A stretch of 27,770 nucleotides of DNA from CAZSXS01 sp964611385 (GCA_964611385.1 CAZSXS010000049.1:1-27770), one strand, 5' to 3'. Positions 1 to 7,543 are shown, numbered from the stretch's first letter. Notes: generated by a model from the letters alone, not told the origin. Made by a program: numbers and translations.

Positions 1-226
1 CATCAAAAGCATACAGTAGACCAGAGTTCCAGAACAAAACTTTCTTGTACACCTTCTCTGGATGCAAAGACCTTACCCGTTCAAAATCATTTTTTTCAAA
101 CACATCCAACTTACCCACAGGATTCAACCCAGTCAAGATCAAATCGCAGGCAAAAAAACCAATCAATAAGAGTATCACAAAGCTATAGCTCTTGATCACA
201 GTACCTATATTCAGTCTCTTAAACAT
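1..226 (-). CDS. Hypothetical membrane-anchored or secreted protein, N-terminal part only
   Basis: An open frame runs from an ATG at 226 to the window edge without a stop, giving 75 residues beginning MFKRLNIGTVIKSYSFVILL. A short basic N-terminus is followed by a hydrophobic stretch at about residues 14-31, which suggests a signal anchor or signal peptide. The only Cys (FFAC) is a poor lipobox. The segment after it (LDVFEKNDFERV, VLFWNSG) resembles, from memory, clostridial SGNH-hydrolase-like surface-polysaccharide proteins, but too little is visible to assign a family. No good ribosome binding site precedes the ATG, and the first codons lie inside an intergenic repeat copy. A GTG about ten codons further in is an alternative start. 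It follows rmlA and rmlB on the same strand, which fits a surface-glycan role. Confidence 0.55.
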   Translation of the reverse strand, partial: MFKRLNIGTVIKSYSFVILLLIGFFACDLILTGLNPVGKLDVFEKNDFERVRSLHPEKVYKKVLFWNSGLLYAFD

Positions 227-304
227 TTACTAAGCCGCCCTCATTCAAACTGGATAAATTCTATTGTTTTGGGCAGCGGCTTTGCAAGGCTGAACGTGAA
301 TGAG
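209..304 (-). repeat. Palindromic intergenic repeat, copy 1
   Basis: A member of the roughly 95-bp family also found near 1583, 2827 and 17046. Shared blocks include CTTAAACATTTA, AAGCCGCC, ATTCTATTGTTTTGGG, GGCTTTGCAAGGCTGAACGT. Its ends (ATTCAGTC and GAATGAG) are slightly decayed. Orientation is opposite to the 2827 copy. It overlaps the start of the partial gene on the minus strand. Confidence 0.85.
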
Positions 305-493
305 CATAGCCGCTGACTTAGCGACTTATTCTTATTTATATCATCGTTCGTAGCCTTCCTATCGCACCCTTGCACATCATTTTACCTTGTTCGACACCGA
401 TTTAACGGTTGTTACTATATCATGACTTTTTCTGGAATGCAACCATAAATTCCATGTTCGGCTTTTTTGAAGGGAGAGGGAAAGGGGTGTGGA

Positions 494-548
494 GAAAGGG
501 AGAGGGAAACTTTTTTCGCCGTTTGAAAAAAGTTTCCCTCTCCCTTTC
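494..548. repeat. Perfect 24-bp inverted repeat (long hairpin)
   Basis: Arms at 494-517 and 525-548 are perfectly complementary (GAAAGGGAGAGG... against ...CCTCTCCCTTTC) around a 7-base loop, and pairing resumes for about five more bases after one mismatch. It lies just 3' of rmlB, where a terminator could sit, but neither strand has a T-run directly after the stem. A related purine-rich block (469-487) repeats part of the left arm. The rest of 305-563 shows no gene. Confidence 0.85.
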
Positions 549-563
549 CCCACGGTCTTATCC

Positions 564-1547
564 TTACTTCTCCCACCATGAGCGGTTGTTTAGGTACCAC
601 TTGACTGTGCTTTCAATGCCTTCGTAAAGAGAGTGCTTGCATTCCCAGCGTAAGTCGCTCCTTAGCTTGCTGCTGTCGAGTGCGTATCGGAGGTCGTGAC
701 CAAGCCTGTCGTTTACCTTGATGATGCTGTCCTGGGGCTTGCCTAGGATCTCCAATATCATCGCTGCCATTTCCAGATTGGTCGTCTCTTCTCCGCTGCC
801 GATGTTGTATACCTCGCCTAGCCTTCCTTCAAAAAGAATCTTTTCTATGGCTGAGTTGTGATCGGATACATGTATCCATTCCCGTATGTTGGTTCCTTGA
901 CCATATATGGGTATGGGCTGCCCGCTCAAGGCCTTCGTTATGCATGTCGGGATGAACTTTTCTTTGTACTGATATGGCCCGTAGTTGTTGCAGCACCTGG
1001 TGGTAATAACTGGAAAGCCGTAAGTCTTGTAAAAAGCTCGCGCCAGTAAATCTGCCCCAGCCTTGGAGGCCGAATAGGGACTATTAGGCTGTAGGTTCGT
1101 TTGCTCTGTAAATAGCTCGTCAAGCGTCTCCAGGCTCCCGTATACCTCGTCTGTCGATACCTGTATAAACCGGTGCCCTTCATAGCCTTTCTTGCTCCAA
1201 AGTGTATGTGCGCAGTGCAGTAAACTTAAAGTCCCTAGTACATTAGTCTCTCCAAATTCCAATGGATTGTCTATGCTCCTGTCCACGTGGGACTCGGCTG
1301 CAAAATGGATGATGCAGTCGGGACTGTATTGCATGAGTACTTCGTTTACTTTCTCTCGGTCGCATATATTGCCTTTGATAAATACATACCTTGGATTCGC
1401 TGAAATCGCCTTGAGGTTTTCAAGATTACCCGCATAGGTCAAATTGTCGTAGTTGATGACCCTGTATTCCTCGTGGTTTTGTAAAAACGAGTGGATGAAA
1501 TTGCTTCCTATAAAACCCGCTCCGCCAGTGATTAGCACTGTCTTCAT
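564..1547 (-). CDS. rmlB: dTDP-glucose 4,6-dehydratase
   Basis: Converts dTDP-glucose to dTDP-4-keto-6-deoxyglucose, the branch point for dTDP-deoxysugars, in the cytoplasm. The 327-residue length is normal for the family. It is an extended short-chain dehydrogenase: the NAD-binding TGGAGFIG sits at residues 7-14, the catalytic STDEVYG at 131-137 and YSASK (Tyr158, Lys162) follows. The start has a strong AGGAGG site (GGAGGATATAGGCA before ATG). It lies downstream of rmlA on the same strand, with one decayed repeat copy between them. No rmlC or rmlD is in the window, so rhamnose is not the obvious product. The aminotransferase at 3983 probably uses the keto sugar. Confident of function. Confidence 0.96.
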   Translation of the reverse strand: MKTVLITGGAGFIGSNFIHSFLQNHEEYRVINYDNLTYAGNLENLKAISANPRYVFIKGNICDREKVNEVLMQYSPDCIIHFAAESHVDRSIDNPLEFGETNVLGTLSLLHCAHTLWSKKGYEGHRFIQVSTDEVYGSLETLDELFTEQTNLQPNSPYSASKAGADLLARAFYKTYGFPVITTRCCNNYGPYQYKEKFIPTCITKALSGQPIPIYGQGTNIREWIHVSDHNSAIEKILFEGRLGEVYNIGSGEETTNLEMAAMILEILGKPQDSIIKVNDRLGHDLRYALDSSKLRSDLRWECKHSLYEGIESTVKWYLNNRSWWEK

Positions 1548-1582
1548 TGCCTATATCCTCCTTTTCTCAGGCTTAATGCTAT

Positions 1583-1669
1583 ACTCAGTACCATTAAGCT
1601 TTGCAAAGCCGCCGCACACAACAATAGAGGTTAAATGAAGGCGACTTAGAAAATGTTTTAGAGACTGAG
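1583..1669 (+). repeat. Palindromic intergenic repeat, decayed copy 2
   Basis: Same orientation as the copy at 2827. ACTCAGT and ACTGAG ends are kept, with CTTTGCAAAGCCGCCGC and a GTTTTAGAGACTGAG right end inside. It is shorter and more diverged than the others. It occupies the gap between rmlA and rmlB, so it would be transcribed as a stem-loop in the intercistronic message. Confidence 0.8.
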
Positions 1670-1676
1670 ATAATAC

Positions 1677-2783
1677 TCATACTTCCATTTCGCATCCATC
1701 CCCTATCAAAAACGATAGCTCCTGCGCTTCTGTTGCTGCTTTTATTTTTGACCCTTTGCCTATCAGGCTTGCGCTTATTTTCTTGGGAATATTGATCATT
1801 TGTGTCTCATCCATAATAATGCTGTTTTCCACTTGACAGCCTTCTATCACTACGCCCTGCCCGATGGAGGTGTTGGGCCCTATATGGCTGTTGCATATCA
1901 CCGTGCCCTCTCCAATACTTACCGGCCCAGTGATGGTGCTGTTGATGATTTCCACCCCTTCTTCTGCCAGTAACTTTCCTTCCAGTTTGGCGTTTTCTTG
2001 CTTGATGCTTTTCTTGCTTGTGCTTTTGATTTCGCTGAGCATTAGCCGATTGGCTTCCAGCATATCTTCCTTGTTCCCCGTATCCTTCCACCAGCCCTTA
2101 ATCTTTTCATAGGTGACTCGGCCTCCCATGTCTAGCAGCTTTTGTATAGCATCGGTGATTTCAAGTTCCCCTCTTGGAGAGGGTTCGATCTTGTCAATGG
2201 CCGTAAAAATTTGTTTATCAAACAAATAAATGCCCGTAATGATTAAATCACTGACAAACTCCTTTGGCTTTTCTACCAGTTTGATAATGTTCTTATCTTT
2301 AACAACTGCTACACCAAATTGGGAGGGATTCTTCACCTTGTATAAAAGCAAAGAGGCGTTTGCCGCCTGATTGCCCTTTGTAAGCGGCTGATCGGGATTC
2401 AGACTGCGGCTTTGGTAAAAGGCATCAACAAAGGTATCCAACTCCATGCTGAAAACGTTGTCACCCAAGATCATCAAAAAATCATCCTCACCAATAAAGC
2501 CTCTTGCCATGTTCACCGCATGGGCAAGCCCCAGGGGAGAGGCCTGATGAATATAAGTGATCTTTACCTTCCACTTCTCTCCGTTCCCTATTTCTTTTTT
2601 GATTTCTTCATGCGTGTCTCCCACGATTATCCCGATTTCCTTTATGCCCACCTTAACAATTTTTTCAATCACATGGATCAAGATCGGCTTGTTTGCTAAT
2701 GGCAGTAACTGCTTTGCATTGGTATATGTGAGCGGTCTGAGTCTTGAACCTGTACCGCCGCTTAAGATCAAAGCTTTCAACAT
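1677..2783 (-). CDS. rmlA: Glucose-1-phosphate thymidylyltransferase, long form
   Basis: Makes dTDP-glucose from dTTP and glucose 1-phosphate, the first step of dTDP-sugar synthesis. The N-terminal nucleotidyltransferase domain has LSGGTGSRLRPLT and the KQLLPLANKP sugar-nucleotide signature. At roughly 368 residues it is the long type, with a C-terminal left-handed beta-helix (residues about 280-355, repeated I-G-x-G/N-x-x-I hexapeptides) that the short RmlA lacks. Two ATGs are adjacent; the second (2783) is chosen because AAGGAG lies six bases away, against three for the first. It is the first gene of the minus-strand rmlA-rmlB pair. A palindromic repeat sits directly upstream in the region shared with the divergent glycosyltransferase operon. 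Confidence 0.95.
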   Translation of the reverse strand: MLKALILSGGTGSRLRPLTYTNAKQLLPLANKPILIHVIEKIVKVGIKEIGIIVGDTHEEIKKEIGNGEKWKVKITYIHQASPLGLAHAVNMARGFIGEDDFLMILGDNVFSMELDTFVDAFYQSRSLNPDQPLTKGNQAANASLLLYKVKNPSQFGVAVVKDKNIIKLVEKPKEFVSDLIITGIYLFDKQIFTAIDKIEPSPRGELEITDAIQKLLDMGGRVTYEKIKGWWKDTGNKEDMLEANRLMLSEIKSTSKKSIKQENAKLEGKLLAEEGVEIINSTITGPVSIGEGTVICNSHIGPNTSIGQGVVIEGCQVENSIIMDETQMINIPKKISASLIGKGSKIKAATEAQELSFLIGDGCEMEV

Positions 2784-2804
2784 CATTAACTCCTTATTTT
2801 ACTT

Positions 2805-2828
2805 CTATACTTATACTTATACTCATAC
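2805..2828. repeat. Hexamer tandem repeat (TTATAC-like, four units)
   Basis: Four successive units CTATAC, TTATAC, TTATAC, TCATAC run directly into the end of the palindromic repeat that begins at 2827. On the minus strand the tract reads as GTATAA units and lies in the rmlA leader. Confidence 0.7.
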
Positions 2829-2923
2829 TCAGTCACGTTCAGCTTTGCAAAGCCGCCGCCCAAAACAATAGAATTGATCCAGGCTGAATAATGGCGGCTT
2901 GGTAAATGCTTAAGAGACTGAGT
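2827..2923 (+). repeat. Palindromic intergenic repeat, best-preserved copy 3
   Basis: Begins ACTCAGTC and ends GACTGAGT, a perfect 8-bp terminal inverted repeat. The arms continue as an imperfect palindrome of about 31 bases each, with AAGCCGCC facing GGCGGCTT, around a central stretch of about 35 bases. No reading frame of any size is inside, so it is a non-autonomous, MITE-like or structural element. It lies between the divergent rmlA and glycosyltransferase genes. Confidence 0.9.
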
Positions 2924-2994
2924 ACATAGACATGCCTACAATATAAGGTATTCATGATATCAAAAATGGTGCGGGAAAACGCTAAAAATCTGTA

Positions 2995-3021
2995 ACAAAT
3001 AGTACAACCTTTCATATTATG
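2995..3021 (+). promoter_or_regulatory. Candidate sigma-K-type promoter of the glycosylation operon
   Basis: AC at 2995-2996, a 16-base spacer, then CATATTATG at 3013-3021. The Bacillus sigma-K consensus is AC, 16-17 bases, CATANNNTA; only the last base differs. It lies about 35 bases before the start codon at 3056. A short, weak consensus, so chance is possible. Confidence 0.35.
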
Positions 3022-3055
3022 GTATTGCAACGAATTTTTTGAAAGGAAGATCAAA

Positions 3056-3952
3056 ATGACTCCCCCCTTATTAAGCTATGTAACATTTAATCGTTTGGGA
3101 TTAACAATACAGAATTTGAATGCCATATTGGAATCTACTGATGACTTTGAAATGCACATTATCGATAACAATTCCAAGGATGGTACCTGGGAATTTCTGA
3201 ACAGTCTGAAGGATAGCCGTATACACAGCGTGGCACAGATGCCAGTCAACAACGGTCAAATCTATGCCATGAACCTGAATCTGCTTAAAAGACGCCCCGA
3301 TCAGTATTTTATTACGGTGGATAACGATGTCTATATTGAAACAAAAGATTGGATAAGCCGCTTTATGCAAGTGTTTGACGCATTCCCCGAAGTTGGACTT
3401 CTGGGTGTGCCAAAAGGATCTCCCTATCCAAAGTTCTTTCCGCCGGTAAAGCAAAACACAAAGGATACTGTATCCTATTTTGAATTACTAAACATTGGAC
3501 CTATGAAAGATCAACATTATTTGCCGGGCTGTTGTCAATGCCTCCGACCCGAGCTCATTGATCAAATCGGCTTCTGGTGTGAAGAAAGTGGTTTCGGAGA
3601 GCGAGAGCTATCCTTGAGAGTGAATGAATTTACCTCCTTCAAGGTCGGTTTTGTCTCCGATATCCAAGTCCGTATGCCTCAACACCTTACCTGTGAAGCG
3701 TGCCAGTATAAGGATAGTTGCAAGCTGAACAAGAAAACAGATACCTGCTTTACGATTTACAATAGAAACAATGTAACAGATGCCTTCTATCAAAAATACA
3801 AATGGAAATTTGAGGAAGTACTCAATGATATGAGAAGCGGTGCAAGAAGTGCTTGTCGTGCCACTGCATTGAAAGAAATTCCAGAAGGACAGGTATATAA
3901 CTTGAATTGGGCCTTGGAAAACTTCAGATATTTCATCGACAATACAAATTAA
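3056..3952 (+). CDS. GT-A-type glycosyltransferase with C-terminal Cys cluster
   Basis: A family-2-like glycosyltransferase of 298 residues. The N-terminal VTFNRLGLT and IIDNNSKDGTW (residues 35-45) are typical of GT-A nucleotide-sugar binding, and VDNDVY (Asp89, Asp91) is the metal-binding DxD. The later GLLGVP and LPGCCQCLRPELID segments suit an acceptor-side region. Unusually, residues 213-231 form C-x2-C-x5-C-x8-C, probably a metal site. No membrane segment is seen, so it should be cytoplasmic. GAAAGGAAG precedes the ATG. It is the first gene of a five-gene operon and is paralogous to the last one (6484-7392), including the Cys spacing. The likely donor is the dTDP-amino sugar made by its neighbours; the acceptor is unknown and could be a spore-surface protein. 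Confidence 0.88.
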   Translation: MTPPLLSYVTFNRLGLTIQNLNAILESTDDFEMHIIDNNSKDGTWEFLNSLKDSRIHSVAQMPVNNGQIYAMNLNLLKRRPDQYFITVDNDVYIETKDWISRFMQVFDAFPEVGLLGVPKGSPYPKFFPPVKQNTKDTVSYFELLNIGPMKDQHYLPGCCQCLRPELIDQIGFWCEESGFGERELSLRVNEFTSFKVGFVSDIQVRMPQHLTCEACQYKDSCKLNKKTDTCFTIYNRNNVTDAFYQKYKWKFEEVLNDMRSGARSACRATALKEIPEGQVYNLNWALENFRYFIDNTN

Positions 3953-3982
3953 GCAAGCTGATTATTAGTCATTGAAGGGAAA

Positions 3983-5116
3983 ATGAACATGATACACGCA
4001 TTTGAAAAACCAATTTATATCACTCAGCCGCTCCTGCCGGATATGGATGCCCTGGGCGAAAAGCTCAAACAAATCTGGGAAAGCCATCAGCTTAGTAACA
4101 ATGGAGAAATGGTTAAGACATTGGAGAAGGAGTTGGCCACTTATTTAGGCTGTGAGTACCTGTCCGTCTTTTCAAACGGAACGGTCGCCTTGCAGCTAGC
4201 CTGCCGCTTGCTCAGGCTATCCGGTGAAGTGATTACCACGCCTTTTACTTTTGCAGCAACCGTCCATTCACTTCGCTGGTCCAATCTTGAGCCTGTTTTT
4301 TGTGATATTGATCCAGACACCTACAATATCAACCCGGATGGGATTGAAGCCTTGATTACGGAAAAGACCACAGCCATTCTGCCGGTTCATGTCTTTGGGA
4401 CACCCTGCGACGTGGAGCGAATCCAAAAAATCGCCGACAAACATGGCTTGAAAGTCTTGTACGATGCCGCCCATGCCTTTGGGGTAAAGGTTCAGGGCAA
4501 GCCCATCTCTGCCTTTGGGGATTGCACGATGTTCAGCTTTCATGCAACGAAGATTTTTCATACCATTGAAGGCGGTGCCTTAAGCTTCAAAGACCCTAAT
4601 CTAAAGGAAAGGGCAGACTCTCTGAGAAATTTTGGCATTCGGGACCTTGACACGGTGCTGGAGCCGGGTACAAACGGAAAACTGAATGAGATACAGGCGG
4701 CCGTCGGACTCTTAGTATTGAAGGCCGTCGATGAGGAAATTGCAGGAAGAAAAGAAGTTACCAATCTATACAGAAGCCTGCTGAAAGATATACCTGGGAT
4801 CGTTCTGTTAAAGGACAGGGATGGGTTTACCCACAACTATCCGTATTTTTGTATCCGGGTGTTACAGGAGGAGTATGGACTTGGAAGAGATGCGCTGTTC
4901 GAAAAGTTAAAGGAACACAAGGTACTGGCCCGTAAGTATTTTTATCCTCTTTGCAGCAATTTCCAGTGTTATAGCGATTTGCCTTCTGCTTCAAAGCATA
5001 GACTACCTGTGGCAAACGAAGTGGCGGATAGCATTCTTGCCCTTCCGCTGCATGGAAGAATGCAGGCAGACGAGGTTGCCTTAATTTGTAAGATGATCAA
5101 GAGTCGCTTTAATTAA
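3983..5116 (+). CDS. DegT/DnrJ/EryC1 aminotransferase, probable dTDP-4-keto-6-deoxyglucose 4-transaminase
   Basis: A PLP-dependent sugar aminotransferase of 377 residues, the usual length. FSNGTVAL (63-70) is the phosphate-binding loop, Asp161 in LYDAAHAFG contacts the pyridine nitrogen, and Lys190 in SFHATKIFHTIEGGA should form the Schiff base. The SFHATK-EGGA form recalls the VioA/DesI group, which aminates dTDP-4-keto-6-deoxyglucose at C4 with glutamate. The rmlAB pair next door supplies that substrate, and two NeuD/VioB-like transferases follow, so dTDP-Qui4N (viosamine) or dTDP-Fuc4N is the likely product. A C3 transaminase of the FdtB/QdtB type is less likely, because no isomerase is present. 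GAAGGG precedes the ATG; a second ATG two codons on is possible. It lies 30 bases after the glycosyltransferase. Confidence 0.92.
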   Translation: MNMIHAFEKPIYITQPLLPDMDALGEKLKQIWESHQLSNNGEMVKTLEKELATYLGCEYLSVFSNGTVALQLACRLLRLSGEVITTPFTFAATVHSLRWSNLEPVFCDIDPDTYNINPDGIEALITEKTTAILPVHVFGTPCDVERIQKIADKHGLKVLYDAAHAFGVKVQGKPISAFGDCTMFSFHATKIFHTIEGGALSFKDPNLKERADSLRNFGIRDLDTVLEPGTNGKLNEIQAAVGLLVLKAVDEEIAGRKEVTNLYRSLLKDIPGIVLLKDRDGFTHNYPYFCIRVLQEEYGLGRDALFEKLKEHKVLARKYFYPLCSNFQCYSDLPSASKHRLPVANEVADSILALPLHGRMQADEVALICKMIKSRFN

Positions 5117-5144
5117 ATTGAATGGAACAAGGTACGGAGGCAAT

Positions 5145-5783
5145 ATGAAAGATATTATTATTTATGGATCAGGTGGGCTTGCAAAAGAGACCGTTGAGTT
5201 GATAGAGGATATCAACGAAGTGAAGTCAGAATGGAACATAAGAGGATACATTGATGATACGAAAAGCGAAGCCGGTGAGTGGGTCAACGGATACCCGATC
5301 TTAGGTACCCAGGAGATTTTAAAAACAGTGGATGAGAACACCTATATCGTCATAGCCATCAGCGATCCCCCGACCAAGGAGCAAATTGTTACGGCGATCC
5401 AAAAATACAAGCCAAGGTTTGCGACCCTGATCCACCCCTCTGCCAAGATTGCAAAAAACGCAAGCATAGGTGAAGGCTGTATCATTAGCATAGACTGCGT
5501 GGTCTCCGTGAATGTAAGCATCGGCAATCATGTGTTTATGAACATGAGAACCGTCATTGGTCATGATTCTACAATCAGTGATTTTTCATCCTGCTTGGTG
5601 AACTGCATTATTGCGGGAAATGTGAGCATACACAAAGGTGCTTTGTTGGGTTCGGCTTGTGTGATTATGGAAAAAAAGGAGATAGGTGAAGGCGTTAAAA
5701 TTAGTATGGGTTCGGTAGTTAATTTTGATGTAGAAGATAATATGGTCGTCATGAGCAGGCCATCAAAATGCATGCGATTTTAA
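5145..5783 (+). CDS. NeuD/PglD/VioB-like sugar N-acyltransferase (first copy)
   Basis: Probably acylates the 4-amino group of the dTDP-sugar. The N-terminal PglD-type Rossmann-like domain starts IIIYGSGGLAKE, and from about residue 95 a left-handed beta-helix of hexapeptide repeats follows (IHPSAKIAKNASIGEGCII). His140 in TVIGHDS matches the catalytic His of PglD. The start at 5145 is preferred over an upstream TTG because GGAGG lies four bases before it and the paralogue downstream also begins MKDI. The length, 212 residues, is normal. It lies 28 bases after the aminotransferase. It differs from the second copy in the C-terminus, which is shorter and Met/Ser-rich, so the two may use different acyl donors. 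Acetyl-CoA is the default donor; an ACP-bound acyl group is an open possibility. Confidence 0.88.
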   Translation: MKDIIIYGSGGLAKETVELIEDINEVKSEWNIRGYIDDTKSEAGEWVNGYPILGTQEILKTVDENTYIVIAISDPPTKEQIVTAIQKYKPRFATLIHPSAKIAKNASIGEGCIISIDCVVSVNVSIGNHVFMNMRTVIGHDSTISDFSSCLVNCIIAGNVSIHKGALLGSACVIMEKKEIGEGVKISMGSVVNFDVEDNMVVMSRPSKCMRF

Positions 5784-5819
5784 CAAAGCAACAGCAAACT
5801 AATTAAAAGAGGTTCGTGT

Positions 5820-6494
5820 ATGAAAGATATAGTAATTATAGGAGCAGGCAGCTTTGGAAAAGAAGTAGCACAAATGATTAGTGATATTAACGCAGATAAG
5901 AAGGAATGGAATCTGCTGGGCTTTGTTGATGAAACGGCTGAAAAAATCGGCACCGTAATTGATGAGTACCCAGTGCTGGGCAGCTTTGACTGGTTTGAAA
6001 AAAAGAAAGGCTCTGGCTTGTACACGGTTTGCGCCATCGGAAACCCGAGGGACAAATACACGCTAATCAAAAAAGCCGAAGCCTTTCATGTAGGCTTTGC
6101 AAACTTGATACACCCCAATGCAAAGATCAGTAAATATGTTCAGATGGGAACCGGAAACATCATTTGTTATCACTCGTTTATTTCTGTTCACACAAAATTT
6201 GGAAACCATGTATCCATTAACCCCAACTGCGGGATTGGTCATGATAGCTCTGTGGATGACTATTCTGTCTTATACTGGGATGTGACCCTGTCCGGCAACG
6301 TTAAGATCGGGGTGGGTTGTGAGCTTGGTTCCAAATCGGTGGTCATCCCATGGAAAAGCGTAGGAAACTGGAGTATTTTAGGCGCCGGTGCTGTCGTAGT
6401 AAAGGATATTCCGGAAAATTGCACGGCCGTAGGTATACCGGCAAAGCCAATCAAATTTAAACCAAACGAGAGGATTGATAAAAATGAGCAATAA
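5820..6494 (+). CDS. NeuD/PglD/VioB-like sugar N-acyltransferase (second copy)
   Basis: Same architecture as its neighbour: MKDIVIIGAGSFGKE at the N-terminus, then a beta-helix from about residue 95, with the catalytic-type His141 in GIGHDSS. It ends with the complete coil ILGAGAVVVKDIPENCTAVG and GIPAKPIKF, the standard ending of VioB and PglD, which the first copy has lost. It has 224 residues. GAGG lies before the ATG, 36 bases after the first copy. The pair looks like a tandem duplication, because DIN-K-EWN-GF/YID also aligns at residues 22-37. Its end overlaps the start of the next gene by 11 bases. If only one copy is the N-acetyltransferase, this complete one is the better candidate. 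Confidence 0.88.
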   Translation: MKDIVIIGAGSFGKEVAQMISDINADKKEWNLLGFVDETAEKIGTVIDEYPVLGSFDWFEKKKGSGLYTVCAIGNPRDKYTLIKKAEAFHVGFANLIHPNAKISKYVQMGTGNIICYHSFISVHTKFGNHVSINPNCGIGHDSSVDDYSVLYWDVTLSGNVKIGVGCELGSKSVVIPWKSVGNWSILGAGAVVVKDIPENCTAVGIPAKPIKFKPNERIDKNEQ

Positions 6495-7392
6495 CTTACC
6501 GCCATTAATAAACTTTGTAACCTTTAATCGTATGGGGGTAACCATTAAAAATTTAAAGCGGATCCTGGAAACCGATGAAGATTTTGAAATGCATTTAATC
6601 GACTGTAATTCAAAGGATAACACCTGGGATTTTTTACAGAGCCTGGAGGACCCTCGAATCAAGTCCAAAACCCGGTTTACCATCAACTTGGGCCCCATCT
6701 ATGCGGTCAACTTTAACCTGGCCAAAATCAAGCCCAACCAATATTTTATTACCATCGACAGTGATGTTTATATCAAAACCGATCGCTGGATCTCCAAGTT
6801 TATGGAAGTGTTCAATGCCTTTCCTGATGTGGGAATGTTGGGCGTCATGAGAGATAAGCCCTATCCCAGGTACATGCCTCCGATTATCCCCAGAATCAAC
6901 GAGGATGTATCCTTTCTCCAGCTCAAGAACGCTATCGTAGGAGAGGACATGGATTTTGTCCCTGGACATCTGCAATGCCTGCGGCCGGAGCTGATCCAAA
7001 CGATTGGGTACTGGAGCGAAGAAAACGGGTATGGTGATGCAGAGCTTTCACCCAGAATCGTCCATTATACACCGTTCAGTGTAGGCTTTTTAACCTCTGT
7101 TGAAATTGACATGGCTCAAACCATTCCCTGCGATGAATGTCAGGGCAGAGCAATCTGTACGCTAAACAAGAGCATTAACCCCTGTTATGCTTTAAGCAAG
7201 TCCTCCAACAAGAATGAATCTTTTGCCAAAAGGTTCAGATGGAAGTACCTGGATACCTTCAAAGAAATGCAAGAAGGGAAACGTACAGCCTACTGCGCTT
7301 CGGTACACGACCCAGTATCTATGAATAACCATCTTTATAACAATGTCTGGGCAGCTGAAAACTTTGATCATTATATTCAGAATTCTAACTAA
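6484..7392 (+). CDS. GT-A-type glycosyltransferase with C-terminal Cys cluster (paralogue)
   Basis: A 302-residue paralogue of the protein at 3056-3952: VTFNRMGVT, LIDCNSKDNTW and the DxD in IDSDVY (Asp92, Asp94) align directly. The Cys cluster is kept at 216, 219, 225 and 234 with the same spacing, C-x2-C-x5-C-x8-C, although the surrounding residues differ; this argues for a structural metal site. The start at 6484 is chosen because GAGAGG precedes it and the product then lines up with the paralogue; a TTG at 6475 is also in frame. The start overlaps the previous gene by 11 bases, so translation is probably coupled. It is the last gene of the operon and may add a different residue, or the same sugar to a different acceptor. 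Confidence 0.88.
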   Translation: MSNNLPPLINFVTFNRMGVTIKNLKRILETDEDFEMHLIDCNSKDNTWDFLQSLEDPRIKSKTRFTINLGPIYAVNFNLAKIKPNQYFITIDSDVYIKTDRWISKFMEVFNAFPDVGMLGVMRDKPYPRYMPPIIPRINEDVSFLQLKNAIVGEDMDFVPGHLQCLRPELIQTIGYWSEENGYGDAELSPRIVHYTPFSVGFLTSVEIDMAQTIPCDECQGRAICTLNKSINPCYALSKSSNKNESFAKRFRWKYLDTFKEMQEGKRTAYCASVHDPVSMNNHLYNNVWAAENFDHYIQNSN

Positions 7393-7490
7393 TCAACACT
7401 GCTCAAAACAGGCTGAATCTTAAATACAGCGTAGAAGATATCTGTACTGTAACAGGCATTAACGAGGAAACAGTTCGCAGACTACTGTAA
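7389..7490 (+). pseudogene. Remnant of a longer gene, possibly the Rpn/PD-(D/E)XK transposase tail
   Basis: A short frame ends in a plausible helical C-terminus, LKYSVEDICTVTGINEETVR, then RLL and a stop at 7488-7490. It has no start codon or ribosome binding site and no upstream coding part. The pattern of an acidic helix followed by V-T-G-I-x-E-E resembles, from memory, the C-terminus of clostridial Rpn-family nuclease-transposases. The family assignment is weak; the coding look of the tail is clearer. Confidence 0.35.
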
Positions 7491-7493
7491 CAT

Positions 7494-7542
7494 AAAAAAC
7501 CACTGTACGATGACTGAATCAGTCATCGTACAGTGGTTTTTT
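7494..7542. terminator. Bidirectional rho-independent terminator
   Basis: A near-perfect stem (CCACTGTACGATGACTGA against TCAGTCATCGTACAGTGG) is flanked by AAAAAA on the left and TTTTTT on the right. It separates the convergent glycosylation operon (plus) and the coat-like gene cluster (minus) and should stop both. Confidence 0.93.
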
Positions 7543-7543
7543 A

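Noticed and set aside
409..627. Small frames on both strands across the 494-548 palindrome
   Set aside because: Their Ser-Leu-Ser-Leu-Ser-Pro content comes from the palindrome itself and one overlaps the end of rmlB. No start signals.
564..2783. A rhamnose locus
   Set aside because: rmlC and rmlD are not in the window, while an aminotransferase and acyltransferases that can use the same keto sugar are.
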